From an uncultured Muribaculaceae bacterium (lineage in GTDB: Bacteria; Bacteroidota; Bacteroidia; Bacteroidales; Muribaculaceae), in the NCBI GenBank assembly GCA_910588065.1, contig CAJUPZ010000032.1, forward strand, positions 1-16,316: a stretch of DNA of 16,316 nucleotides, written 5' to 3'. Positions within the stretch are counted from its first letter, which is position 1. Each line of letters starts with the position of its first letter. A model generated the notes under the pieces. It had not been told where the DNA came from. It saw only the letters and a list, made by a program, of their open reading frames with translations, and did no database searches. Both the position numbers and the translations under genes were made by a program. Below, one piece after another: positions 7,344 to 14,717 of this stretch.

Positions 7344-7373
7344 TTATACGAATTATAGGAATTATACGAATTA
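7344..7373 (+). repeat. Array of three 9-bp units (TTATACGAA type), orphan copy
   Basis: Units at 7344-7352, 7353-7361 and 7362-7370 read TTATACGAA, TTATAGGAA and TTATACGAA. The same three-unit array ends each full hairpin module in this region; here it stands without a preceding module, as though it were the tail of a lost one. Confidence 0.85.
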
Positions 7374-7377
7374 CACC

Positions 7378-7546
7378 CCCTCTAACGTGGCCTCGGCGTT
7401 GCCCGAGCGCCCGGAGGGTGCGATTATCTCGTTAACCGCGTACGCAGTGCGCGGATTGCCCGACGGATACCCCGATGGTGCCGGAGGCACCACACTTCAC
7501 CCTGCGGCGCGCCACCCCCTTATACGAATTATACGAATTATACGAC
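7378..7546 (+). repeat. Hairpin-rich interspersed repeat module, copy 1
   Basis: The module holds, in order: a head TCTAACGTGGCCTCGG; hairpin 1 at 7407-7421 (GCGCCC-GGA-GGGTGC, one G-U pair); the element GTTAA; hairpin 2 at 7436-7454 (8-bp stem, loop GCA, one U-G pair); hairpin 3 at 7477-7491 (GGTGCC-GGA-GGCACC, fully paired); and three 9-bp units at 7520-7546. Related copies lie at 8018-8165, 8177-8348, 16044-16130 and 16251-16316. No protein or transposase accompanies it. Confidence 0.9.
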
Positions 7547-7556
7547 TTACACCCCC

Positions 7557-7690
7557 TTCTAACGTGGCGTCGGAGACGTCGGAGCGCAGGATGCGCGATG
7601 TCATGTATATCCCCTGCACGAGCGCACAGCGCGAGGCCTGGGGTCTGATAGCGCCCTCTCTCCTCTGAGCCTCGCGAGAGGCGATGTCAT
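7557..7690 (+). repeat. Degenerate module with retained small hairpins
   Basis: The head TTCTAACGTGG and the start of hairpin 1 align with copy 1. Hairpin 1 is rebuilt with a different stem, GCGCA-GGA-TGCGC at 7584-7596, keeping the GGA loop. Further on are GCGC-ACA-GCGC at 7622-7632 and GCCTC-GCGA-GAGGC at 7669-7682, the latter with a GNRA-type tetraloop. The rest has diverged and the 9-bp array is missing. GCGATGTCAT occurs at 7595-7604 and at 7681-7690. Confidence 0.6.
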
Positions 7691-7725
7691 GAGGTCTTCC
7701 CCCTCCCCATCCCGCCTTTCATTAA

Positions 7726-7974
7726 TGATGGTTATCACGCACCACAGCGTGGTGCTCAGGCAGATAGCCGGGGGTAAGGGAGCTCAGCGACCGCCACCCC
7801 CGGATAAGCCACCACCAAGCTGATGACCCCGTAGGGTGTCACACCCTGTATCATGTATATGCGACGCCCTACGGGGTCGAGATATTCTCATTCTCTATTT
7901 CCGCGGGTGGCGGTCGCTACGCTCCCTTACCCACGGCTATCTCCCTGTCACCGCGCTGCGGTGATACCTCATCC
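7726..7974. repeat. ~250-bp element with long imperfect inverted repeats
   Basis: The arm at 7764-7803 matches the reverse complement of 7901-7940 at 36 of 40 positions, and similarity continues outward to about 7726 and 7974. Near each end is a separate 7-bp hairpin with complementary loops: 7739-7755 (GCACCAC-AGC-GTGGTGC) and 7948-7964 (TCACCGC-GCT-GCGGTGA). Nested inside the long arms is a second pair, 7825-7840 with 7863-7878 (16 positions, one U-G pair in the plus-strand sense). There is no ORF for a transposase. It may be a non-autonomous mobile element or a highly structured RNA. Confidence 0.8.
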
Positions 7975-8017
7975 CCGGTCTGACTAAACCCGCACCGCGT
8001 TGATCACCTCACCGCGG

Positions 8018-8165
8018 ATGCCCGAGCGCCCGGAGGGCGCGATGATTTTGTTAACCGCGTACGCAGTGCGCGGATTGCCCGACAGATACCCCGATGGTGC
8101 CGGAGGTACCACACTTCACTCTGCGGCGCGCCACCCCCTTATACGAATTATAAGAATTATACGAC
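8018..8165 (+). repeat. Hairpin-rich interspersed repeat module, copy 2
   Basis: Hairpin 1 at 8026-8040 is fully paired here (GCGCCC-GGA-GGGCGC). Hairpin 2 is at 8055-8073 and hairpin 3 at 8096-8110 (GGTGCC-GGA-GGTACC, one G-U pair). Three 9-bp units follow at 8139-8165. Its head differs from copies 1 and 3: the preceding sequence contains CACCTCACCGCGG. Confidence 0.9.
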
Positions 8166-8176
8166 TTATACCACCC

Positions 8177-8348
8177 TCTAACGTGGTCTCGACGATGCCC
8201 GGAGCGCCCGGAGGGTGCGGCTATCCCGTTAACCGCGTACGCAGTGCGCGGATTGCCCGACAGATACCCCAATGGTGCCGGAGGTACCACACTTCACCCT
8301 GTGCTGTGCCGCGCCACCCCCTTATACGAATTATACGAATTATACGAC
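8177..8348 (+). repeat. Hairpin-rich interspersed repeat module, copy 3
   Basis: This copy follows copy 2 with a 178-base period through the core. Hairpin 1 is at 8204-8218 (GCGCCC-GGA-GGGTGC), hairpin 2 at 8233-8251 and hairpin 3 at 8274-8288. A five-base insertion precedes the array of three 9-bp units at 8322-8348. The two copies form a local tandem pair. Confidence 0.9.
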
Positions 8349-8486
8349 TTACCACCCGCACCCCTCCCAACCAAAACCACCCCTAAATCCTGCTGCAAAA
8401 TTATGTTGTAAAACATATTTTTATTTTCCACTCCGCCCATTAACACTATTTAACCCTAACCTTGCAAATCCACAGCTCCTTTAGCG
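8349..8486. other. AT-rich intergenic stretch before the SUS promoter
   Basis: Between the last hairpin module and the promoter is A/T- and C-rich sequence without a plausible gene. TTGCAAA occurs at 8462-8468, and TTTGCAAAA at 8491-8499 overlaps the -7 element. A transcription factor operator could lie here, but none is recognisable. Confidence 0.4.
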
Positions 8487-8494
8487 TATATTTG
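8487..8494 (+). promoter_or_regulatory. Bacteroidetes promoter of the FN3-SusC-SusD operon
   Basis: TATATTTG at 8487-8494 is a full match to the -7 consensus TAnnTTTG. A CTTG at 8461-8464 could be the -33 element, with 22 bases between. Transcription would start near 8501, giving a leader of about 85 bases before the ATG at 8587. This is the best promoter in the window. Confidence 0.65.
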
Positions 8495-8516
8495 CAAAAC
8501 TTTTACAAATTCCACA

Positions 8517-8530
8517 GGGGACGTGTCCCC
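8517..8530 (+). promoter_or_regulatory. Leader hairpin in the SUS-locus 5' UTR
   Basis: GGGGA (8517-8521) and TCCCC (8526-8530) enclose CGTG, forming a short GC-rich hairpin near the 5' end of the predicted leader. No T run follows, so it is more likely a stability or regulatory structure than a terminator. The remaining leader is AT-rich and unstructured. Confidence 0.35.
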
Positions 8531-8586
8531 ACCGGAAACTCATTTAACCTTAATTATTTAACTTAAACCATTAACTCAGATCAGTT

Positions 8587-9348
8587 ATGAGCAAATTTAG
8601 AAAATTGATGGCGATTGCTGCGCTTCTGTTCGCGTCGTCATCAGTGTTTGTTGCTTGCTGCGATGACGACACAACGACCATGGGTCCGGTCCCCGTCAAC
8701 AGCGTTAGAGCTACAGGCACATCTGTTACTGTTATCTGGTCAATCGTGCCCAACGAAAAATGCGACGGCTACGAAGTCACCCTCATGCAGGGCTCTCGTG
8801 ACGGCGCTGTTATCGGCACTCAGACACTGGATAACCGCACTTGCAAGGCCACTTTCACAGGCCTTACCCCGGGCACAGAGTATGTTGTCAAGACTCAGGC
8901 CGTTCCCGGCAAAGGCTTCTCGGCCTCAGAACCCTACTACCGTGAATTCACCACTGCTCCCATCGTAACTCCGGTTGTCTCTTCACTTGATTTCTACAAG
9001 CTCAACGAGTATGACGATAAAGGCCAACCTGTTGTCAACGACTACTACAAGGCTACTCTCACATGGCCCGCTGAGGATGTAAACAACTGCGGCGGCTACA
9101 GTGTGACTCTCTACGGCTGCACCAAAGCGGAGCTTGACAAGGCTACAGCTGACGATCCCGCTCCCGTTGCCGGAACTGCTAACCTCACAAAGAACACAGC
9201 AAACACTGTTACTTTCGATAAGCTCAAACCCTCAACAAACTTCACCATCCAAATCCGCACAACACCCAACGCTATGTGCGACTACACCAACGGTGACTGG
9301 AACTATGTTGAATTCTCAACACCTGCAGCTCCCGCAGCAGCTAACTAA
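8587..9348 (+). CDS. Two-domain fibronectin type III surface lipoprotein
   Basis: The 253-residue protein has a lipoprotein signal (FRKLM, hydrophobic 9-20, then FVACCDDD) with the modified Cys at 24 or 25. The acidic DDD that follows fits the Bacteroidetes surface-export signal. Two FN3-like domains follow, about 35-123 and 128-246. Each shows the core Trp of strand B (VIWS, LTWP), a shared C-x-GYxVTL segment (59-65 and 168-174), and the L-P-x-T-x-[YF] signature (LTPGTEYVV, LKPSTNFTI). It is 31 bases upstream of susC and shares its promoter. By position and architecture it is probably a surface ligand-binding accessory of the transporter, comparable to SusE/SGBP lipoproteins, though those usually follow SusD. 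The ligand is unknown. Four cysteines in the two domains (59, 86, 168, 178) could form disulfides (inference). Confidence 0.85.
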   Translation: MSKFRKLMAIAALLFASSSVFVACCDDDTTTMGPVPVNSVRATGTSVTVIWSIVPNEKCDGYEVTLMQGSRDGAVIGTQTLDNRTCKATFTGLTPGTEYVVKTQAVPGKGFSASEPYYREFTTAPIVTPVVSSLDFYKLNEYDDKGQPVVNDYYKATLTWPAEDVNNCGGYSVTLYGCTKAELDKATADDPAPVAGTANLTKNTANTVTFDKLKPSTNFTIQIRTTPNAMCDYTNGDWNYVEFSTPAAPAAAN

Positions 9349-9379
9349 TACCTAAGTTGAAAGAAAAAATTAGTGCAAT

Positions 9380-12300
9380 ATGACTAACAACAATATAAAA
9401 AACTGGTGTCTTGTCCTCGCGCTCGCTGCTTCTGCTCCCGCGGTGACTTTTGCGGCATCAGCTGAAAGTCAGGCTCCCGTGGCTGCCGCACAGCAGGCCA
9501 CTGACTGCACCGGCGTTGTTTACGACGTTGACGGCGAGCCTCTCATCGGCGCTTCTGTCAAGGTTGAAGGCACCGCAAACGGCGGCTCAACCAACATCGA
9601 CGGTGAATTCGTGCTCAAAAATGTGCCCAAAGGCGCTAAAATCGTTATCAGCTACATCGGTTGCAAACCCCAGACAATTGTCTGGAACGGCGAGCCCATC
9701 AGCGTGACAATGTCAGAGGATGAAAACGTGCTCTCCGAGGTTGTCGTTATGGGTTACGGCGTTGAGCAGAAACGTGCCAATGTCACCAACTCTATCGCCA
9801 AAGTAAGCGAGAAAACTCTTACTGTCGGCACAAACGCCAACCCCGCCCAGGCTCTCGTGGGTGCTATCTCGGGTGTGAAGGTGGCAGTGACTACCGGTGA
9901 CCCCTCAGCCACTCCCTCTATCACAGTGCGTGGTGGTACAAACTTCGACGGCGGTTCAAACGAACCCCTTATCGTTGTTGACGGCAATATCCGCAGCAGC
10001 CTCGCTGACATCAACCCCAACGATATCGCCGATATGCAGATTCTTAAAGACGCCGGTGCTACAGCCCTTTATGGTGCCCGCGCAGGTAACGGCGTTATCC
10101 TTATCACTACCAAGTCAGGCGCTACAGGCAAAGGCACTGTCACTTTCAGCGGCAAGGTCGGCCTCAGCTACTACAGCAACGGTTATCAGACAATCAGTGA
10201 CGAAGAATACCTCTATTACTACCGTACTGCATGTCAGAATACGGAATGGATGCTCCCAGGCGGTAACTATTCGGGCAACTACAACTCCATGCTTTGGGGT
10301 AACAACCAGCCCGGTGGTATCGGCCGCACTGAGTGGTCAAACTCCATGAACTACAATATCCTGCAGAAAAACGACAAGACCAAATATCTCGTTGAGCAGG
10401 GTCTCGGTGGTTGGAAAGAGATGCTTGACCCCATCAGCGACAACTATATCCTTTACTGGAACCAGGATGTTATGGATGTCAACGTGCGCAAACCCGCCGT
10501 TACCCAGGACTACAATGTCAGCTTCTCAGGTGGCAACGACCGCGGCAAATACTATGCTTCTCTCGGCTACTATGACGCAGACGGTACCCTCTACGGACTC
10601 TCTTACAAGCGCTACAACTTCGCCCTCACCGGTGAGTACAAGATTAACGACTGGTTGACATCTAACTCAGTGTTCACCTACACCCGTTCTCAGAACATCA
10701 ACTATGATCTGCAGCTTGGTAAGGGTCCGGATATCGATGGTCAGTATGGCGTAGTAGGTTTCATGAACCGTGCGTTCATGTACAAGTTTGTGCGCTACTA
10801 TGACGAGCAGGGCAATCCCCTCTTCGGTATGGGCAGCCCGACTCTCAACGTGAACTACAACAAGGATGCATGGAACAGAGATCCGCAGAACGACAAGTTC
10901 TCTATGACCCAGAGCTTCACCGCCAAGATTATTGACGGTCTCACTCTTAAAGGCACAATGAGCTGGTTCTACAACGAGAACTACAACAACACAAACAGAC
11001 GCGCCTACGTTACAAACAACACCGGCGCCGCTAATCCTGACGGAACAAACGGTGTGAACAGAAACTATCAGACAGAATCAGAGTTCAACCGTGTGTTTGA
11101 CCAGACCTACAACCTCGTTGCTAACTTCAACCGCACATTCAACGAAAAGCACTACGTTAATGCGATGGTCGGCACCGAGTACTACAAGAGCAGATACCAG
11201 GGCTTCAGCGCAAGCGGCTCAGGCGCTCCCGCTCCTTTCCCCGACCTCAGTCTTACCCAGAACACCCCGCAGAATCTTACCCGCAATATGAGCTCATTCC
11301 TCAACGAAGAGGCTCTGATGTCATACTTCGGACGTGTGGAATACAACTATGCTGAGAAATATCTCGTAGCTGCAACATTCCGTGAGGACGGCTACTCCCG
11401 TCTGCTCGACAAGCGTTGGGGCTTCTTCCCCGGTGTCAGCGCAGGTTGGGTATTCTCCAACGAAAACTTCTGGAAAGAAAATCCCGCCCTCGGTTTCATC
11501 AACTATGGTAAAATCCGCGGATCTTACGGTACAAACGCTATCATCAACAAAAACAAGCTCGGCTACTATACCCTGCAGGGTGCTTACTCAGCTTACCAGT
11601 ATGACGGCAACATCGGCTACCGTATCAGCACTCTCCCCAACCCCGGTCTCTCTTGGGAAACTGCCAAGACTGGTGAGGTTGGTGTTGACCTCGGTTTCCT
11701 CCAGAACCGCTTCAACCTCGGCGTGACATACTACAACCGTACAACTGTTGACAAATACGCTGCACGCAACCTGCCGCAGACAACCGGTTTCAGCTCTGTT
11801 ACCGACAACAACGGTTCTTACCGCAACCAGGGTGTTGAAATCGACATCAACGCTACCCTCCTCCGCACACGCGACTTCTCATGGACTCTCGGTGCAAACC
11901 TCACCTACAACTCAAACAAGATTGTTGAACTTCCTGACAACGGCCTCGAAAACAACCGTATCGGCGGCACTGAGGTGTACACCGGCAACGGCACTGAAAC
12001 AATGTACATCGGTGGCTACCAGGAGGGTCAGAACCCCTACCAGCACGTTGGTTTCGGCACAAAAGGTATCGCTCGCAACCAGGCTCAGATTGATGCCCTT
12101 GGCGATTACATCGACCTTACCTGTACAGGTGGTGTAGGTATCTATGCAAACGAATCTGGCCGTCAGCGCCTCCTCAACATGGGTTACGCTACAACAAACG
12201 TGGTACGCCTCATGCCCGGTGACCTTATCAAGGAAGACCGCAACGGTGACAACTCTATCGACAACAAGGACCGCAAGATCATCGGTACAGGTGACGTTAA

Positions 12301-12802
12301 ATGGAGCGGTGGTTTCAACACCACAGTTACTTGGAAAGGCCTGAGCCTCTATGCCCGCTGCGATATGGGATGGGGATTCGATGTGTATGATTCAAACCTT
12401 GCCTTCTGGCTCGGTGAAGCACAGGGTGCTATGTCATTCCCCTCTGAAGTACGCGACTCTTGGACTCCTGACAACCCCAATGCAAGATGGCCGCGCGTAG
12501 CATGGGCCTCTCAGTTCGGTACTGACAACTATACACTTCCTGTTGACATTCTGTCTCAGAGCGGTGCTTACCTCGCATTCCGCGAAGTTTCTCTCAGCTA
12601 CCAGCTCCCCCAGAGCATTTGCGACAAGTTCTTCTGCAAAGGTCTCAGTGTATCAGTTACCGGTCAGAACCTCGGCTACATCAAGTCTTGCACCAACCCG
12701 CTCCCCGACCGCACCTATACTTGGGGTGTCGGCACAGCCGGTCACGGTGGTACTTGGAACATGCCCCGTCAGGTCATCTTCGGTCTGAACCTCACTTTCT
12801 AA
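9380..12802 (+). CDS. susC: SusC/RagA-family TonB-dependent outer-membrane transporter
   Basis: SusC-family proteins are 22-stranded outer-membrane barrels that import oligosaccharides or peptides delivered by a SusD lid, powered by TonB. At 1140 residues this one is full length. A signal peptide (about 1-26) is followed by the carboxypeptidase-regulatory-like N-terminal domain (about 43-112; CTGVVYDVDGEPLIGASVKV and the closing ISVTM). Next comes the conserved LSEVVVMGYG at 118-127, then the plug (about 130-245) with VRGG, PLIVVDG and the signature ILKDAGATALYGARAGNGVILITTK. The barrel runs to the C-terminal aromatic end, FGLNLTF. It sits 31 bases after the FN3 lipoprotein and 27 bases before SusD. 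I see no extended N-terminal STN domain, so regulation by a FecR/anti-sigma partner is not indicated. The symbol denotes family membership, not starch specificity. Confidence 0.97.
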   Translation: MTNNNIKNWCLVLALAASAPAVTFAASAESQAPVAAAQQATDCTGVVYDVDGEPLIGASVKVEGTANGGSTNIDGEFVLKNVPKGAKIVISYIGCKPQTIVWNGEPISVTMSEDENVLSEVVVMGYGVEQKRANVTNSIAKVSEKTLTVGTNANPAQALVGAISGVKVAVTTGDPSATPSITVRGGTNFDGGSNEPLIVVDGNIRSSLADINPNDIADMQILKDAGATALYGARAGNGVILITTKSGATGKGTVTFSGKVGLSYYSNGYQTISDEEYLYYYRTACQNTEWMLPGGNYSGNYNSMLWGNNQPGGIGRTEWSNSMNYNILQKNDKTKYLVEQGLGGWKEMLDPISDNYILYWNQDVMDVNVRKPAVTQDYNVSFSGGNDRGKYYASLGYYDADGTLYGLSYKRYNFALTGEYKINDWLTSNSVFTYTRSQNINYDLQLGKGPDIDGQYGVVGFMNRAFMYKFVRYYDEQGNPLFGMGSPTLNVNYNKDAWNRDPQNDKFSMTQSFTAKIIDGLTLKGTMSWFYNENYNNTNRRAYVTNNTGAANPDGTNGVNRNYQTESEFNRVFDQTYNLVANFNRTFNEKHYVNAMVGTEYYKSRYQGFSASGSGAPAPFPDLSLTQNTPQNLTRNMSSFLNEEALMSYFGRVEYNYAEKYLVAATFREDGYSRLLDKRWGFFPGVSAGWVFSNENFWKENPALGFINYGKIRGSYGTNAIINKNKLGYYTLQGAYSAYQYDGNIGYRISTLPNPGLSWETAKTGEVGVDLGFLQNRFNLGVTYYNRTTVDKYAARNLPQTTGFSSVTDNNGSYRNQGVEIDINATLLRTRDFSWTLGANLTYNSNKIVELPDNGLENNRIGGTEVYTGNGTETMYIGGYQEGQNPYQHVGFGTKGIARNQAQIDALGDYIDLTCTGGVGIYANESGRQRLLNMGYATTNVVRLMPGDLIKEDRNGDNSIDNKDRKIIGTGDVKWSGGFNTTVTWKGLSLYARCDMGWGFDVYDSNLAFWLGEAQGAMSFPSEVRDSWTPDNPNARWPRVAWASQFGTDNYTLPVDILSQSGAYLAFREVSLSYQLPQSICDKFFCKGLSVSVTGQNLGYIKSCTNPLPDRTYTWGVGTAGHGGTWNMPRQVIFGLNLTF

Positions 12803-12829
12803 TCATACCTAAAGATAGAAATCAGCTTT

Positions 12830-14635
12830 ATGAAAAATATATTTAGCAAAATTGCGATTGCCGCTGCTGTCACAGGCATGGGTTTGGGAGTCACTTCCTG
12901 CGACCTTGACCTGAAGCCGGTGAACGTTTATACTCCGGACACCTTCTGGAGCACAAAATCGGAATTTGAGGGTAATATCATCGCGCTCTCAAACATGTTC
13001 CGTGCAAACTATCCGAAACAGATTCTGTTTGATGCAGGTGATGTCCGCGCCGGAAGCCTCTATATCGGCACACTCGCCGACGGCTCAGGTAGTGACCAGG
13101 CCGAATACATACAGAACCTCTATGACGCAACCCACTGCCAGTTCAATACTTTCGGCAACTGGTACGGCTTCATAGCCGGTCTGAATAACCTTATCTACAA
13201 TGCTGAGAAGCAGGAGGGTATCCTTGACGATAACACCCGCGACGGTCTGCTCGCTATGGCGTATGGCTGGAGAGCTTTCTCTTACTTCCAGATGTACCGT
13301 ATGTACGGCGGTGTGCCCCTGCGCACAGAGCCTGACGTGACTCTCGGACAATACGACCCCACCAAGCTCTACAAGCCCCGTGCTTCTGCTGAGGAAACCC
13401 TGAATCTTATCAAGCAGGATATCGACAAGTCTCTGAATCTCTTCGCTGCCTCAACCTATAGCTACAGCTCTAAGAAGGCTTACTACTGGAGCAAGGAAGC
13501 AACCCAGATGCTCGCCGGTCAGGTTTATCTCTGGAGCGCGAAGGTTGCCACAGATGACCACGCTCTCGGCGGAGCTGCCGATGTTGCCAAGGCTAAAGGC
13601 TACTTCACTGATGTGATGAATGCCGGCTACACCCTCATGGATGATTTCTATGATGCGTTCTCAACCCCGCTCAACAAGGAATCCATCTATAGCGTATGCT
13701 ATTCATCACTCTCTGACAAAAGCTTCTACAGCCAGCCTCAGCAAAACTTTAACTGGGCATATAAGACCGGTGCCGCCGGTGGCAAATACTGGTCTGTTAT
13801 GGCTGATGCCACATGGTCAAAAGTTCCCGACGGCGTTGCCAACCTGTTTGGTCGCTGGGGTACTGTTGACAAGGACGGCAATGTATCTATCCGCAACAGC
13901 GTTGTATGGAATAAGACCGCTCTTGGTGTACACCGCTACATGTTCAAGAACGCCTTCTACTTCCAGTTCAATCTTGAGGATTCACGCAGCGACGCTCTCT
14001 TCCCCGTTTACGAACTCACCGCTGCCGAGCAGGCTCAGAATCTCCAGTACATCCCCAGTGGCTTCAACCCCAACGACCACAAGATGATGGGTACATTCGT
14101 GGTTAAATACCGCTACGTTCCTGTTGACGGTTATGACTACTGGCAGACTGTTGTTGACATGCCTATCTATCGTCTTCCTGACGCTATCTTCGGCCTCGCC
14201 GAGTGCGCCAACTACGAAGGCAATGGTGGCGATGTTGCCAAATACATCAACATGATCCGCAAGCGCGCCTACGGTGAAAACTGGGATGAGACTAAATACG
14301 GCTACACTGCAGGTAGCTTCAAGGACAATGAAGTTGCTATCCTTCAGGAAGCTGACAAGGAATTCATGCTCGAAGGCCGCCGCTGGTGGAACCTCCGTCG
14401 CCTCACCACCGTTAAGGATGGTGCTCAGACCGACCACCTCGTGTTCCAGCCCGAAGGATGTATCGGTTGGGGTCTCCCCGTTGCTTCATCTCCCTGGATG
14501 ATTGAGAACGACGGTACTGTCTGCCAGACTTCCACTCCGGTTCTCCAGACTGCTTGGGAATACAGACTCCTTTGGCCGGTGGACCAGACTCTGCTCAACT
14601 CCGACCCCGAAATCAAACAGAACCCCAACTACTAA
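12830..14635 (+). CDS. susD: SusD/RagB-family nutrient-binding outer-membrane lipoprotein
   Basis: SusD-family lipoproteins cap the SusC barrel at the cell surface and capture the ligand. The 601-residue protein has a lipoprotein signal with lipobox VTSC (Cys24) followed by DLDLKP. The mature part shows the typical opening (PVNVYTPDTFWSTKSEFEGN), TPR-like helices (GWRAFSYFQMYRMYGGVPLRTEP at 144-166 is the family's most recognisable segment), and the C-terminal EFMLEGRRWWNLRRL followed by a final YRLLWPVDQTLLNSDPEIKQNPNY. It pairs with the SusC encoded 27 bases upstream and is the last gene before an intrinsic terminator. Absence of nearby glycoside hydrolases or lyases leaves the substrate open; a peptide, host glycan or dietary glycan are all possible. 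Family assignment is secure. Confidence 0.96.
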   Translation: MKNIFSKIAIAAAVTGMGLGVTSCDLDLKPVNVYTPDTFWSTKSEFEGNIIALSNMFRANYPKQILFDAGDVRAGSLYIGTLADGSGSDQAEYIQNLYDATHCQFNTFGNWYGFIAGLNNLIYNAEKQEGILDDNTRDGLLAMAYGWRAFSYFQMYRMYGGVPLRTEPDVTLGQYDPTKLYKPRASAEETLNLIKQDIDKSLNLFAASTYSYSSKKAYYWSKEATQMLAGQVYLWSAKVATDDHALGGAADVAKAKGYFTDVMNAGYTLMDDFYDAFSTPLNKESIYSVCYSSLSDKSFYSQPQQNFNWAYKTGAAGGKYWSVMADATWSKVPDGVANLFGRWGTVDKDGNVSIRNSVVWNKTALGVHRYMFKNAFYFQFNLEDSRSDALFPVYELTAAEQAQNLQYIPSGFNPNDHKMMGTFVVKYRYVPVDGYDYWQTVVDMPIYRLPDAIFGLAECANYEGNGGDVAKYINMIRKRAYGENWDETKYGYTAGSFKDNEVAILQEADKEFMLEGRRWWNLRRLTTVKDGAQTDHLVFQPEGCIGWGLPVASSPWMIENDGTVCQTSTPVLQTAWEYRLLWPVDQTLLNSDPEIKQNPNY

Positions 14636-14654
14636 TCCATCCCCACTCTATACA

Positions 14655-14690
14655 AAAGAGGCTGCGCTTGCAGGCGCAGCCTCTTTTTTT
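14655..14690 (+). terminator. Intrinsic terminator of the SUS-like operon
   Basis: A 13-bp stem, 14655-14667 with 14674-14686, encloses TTGCAG and runs into an uninterrupted T tract (14684-14690). It is the most canonical intrinsic terminator in the window and lies 19 bases past the SusD stop. It separates the operon from the BspA-like gene. Confidence 0.92.
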
Positions 14691-14717
14691 AATAATAACA
14701 TAAAAAACTATTTGAAT

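Noticed and set aside
7378..8348. CRISPR array
   Set aside because: The repeats are 110-180 bases long, diverged and modular, without uniform short repeats and unique spacers, and no cas gene is present.
7344..8348. Replication or plasmid origin with iterons
   Set aside because: The 9-bp arrays resemble iterons but are only three units each, scattered and found at both ends of the window in opposite orientation. No replication initiator gene is present.
7378..8348. Insertion sequence or REP/RAYT system
   Set aside because: The short hairpins recall REP elements, but no transposase or RAYT-type gene is in the window and no target duplications could be recognised, so a mobile label would be a guess.
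7252..8386. Open reading frames of 128-138 codons across the repeat modules (7252-7668 and 8000-8386, plus strand)
   Set aside because: The predicted proteins merely translate the hairpin cores and 9-bp arrays (for example RIIRIIRL). The frame is not kept between copies, because the five-base insertion in copy 3 and the 178-base period (not a multiple of three) shift it. No start context or domain is visible.
14502..14717. 72-residue extension of the BspA-like protein into the end of SusD
   Set aside because: It overlaps the SusD coding end and the intrinsic terminator in another frame, and a clear signal peptide begins at 14718.
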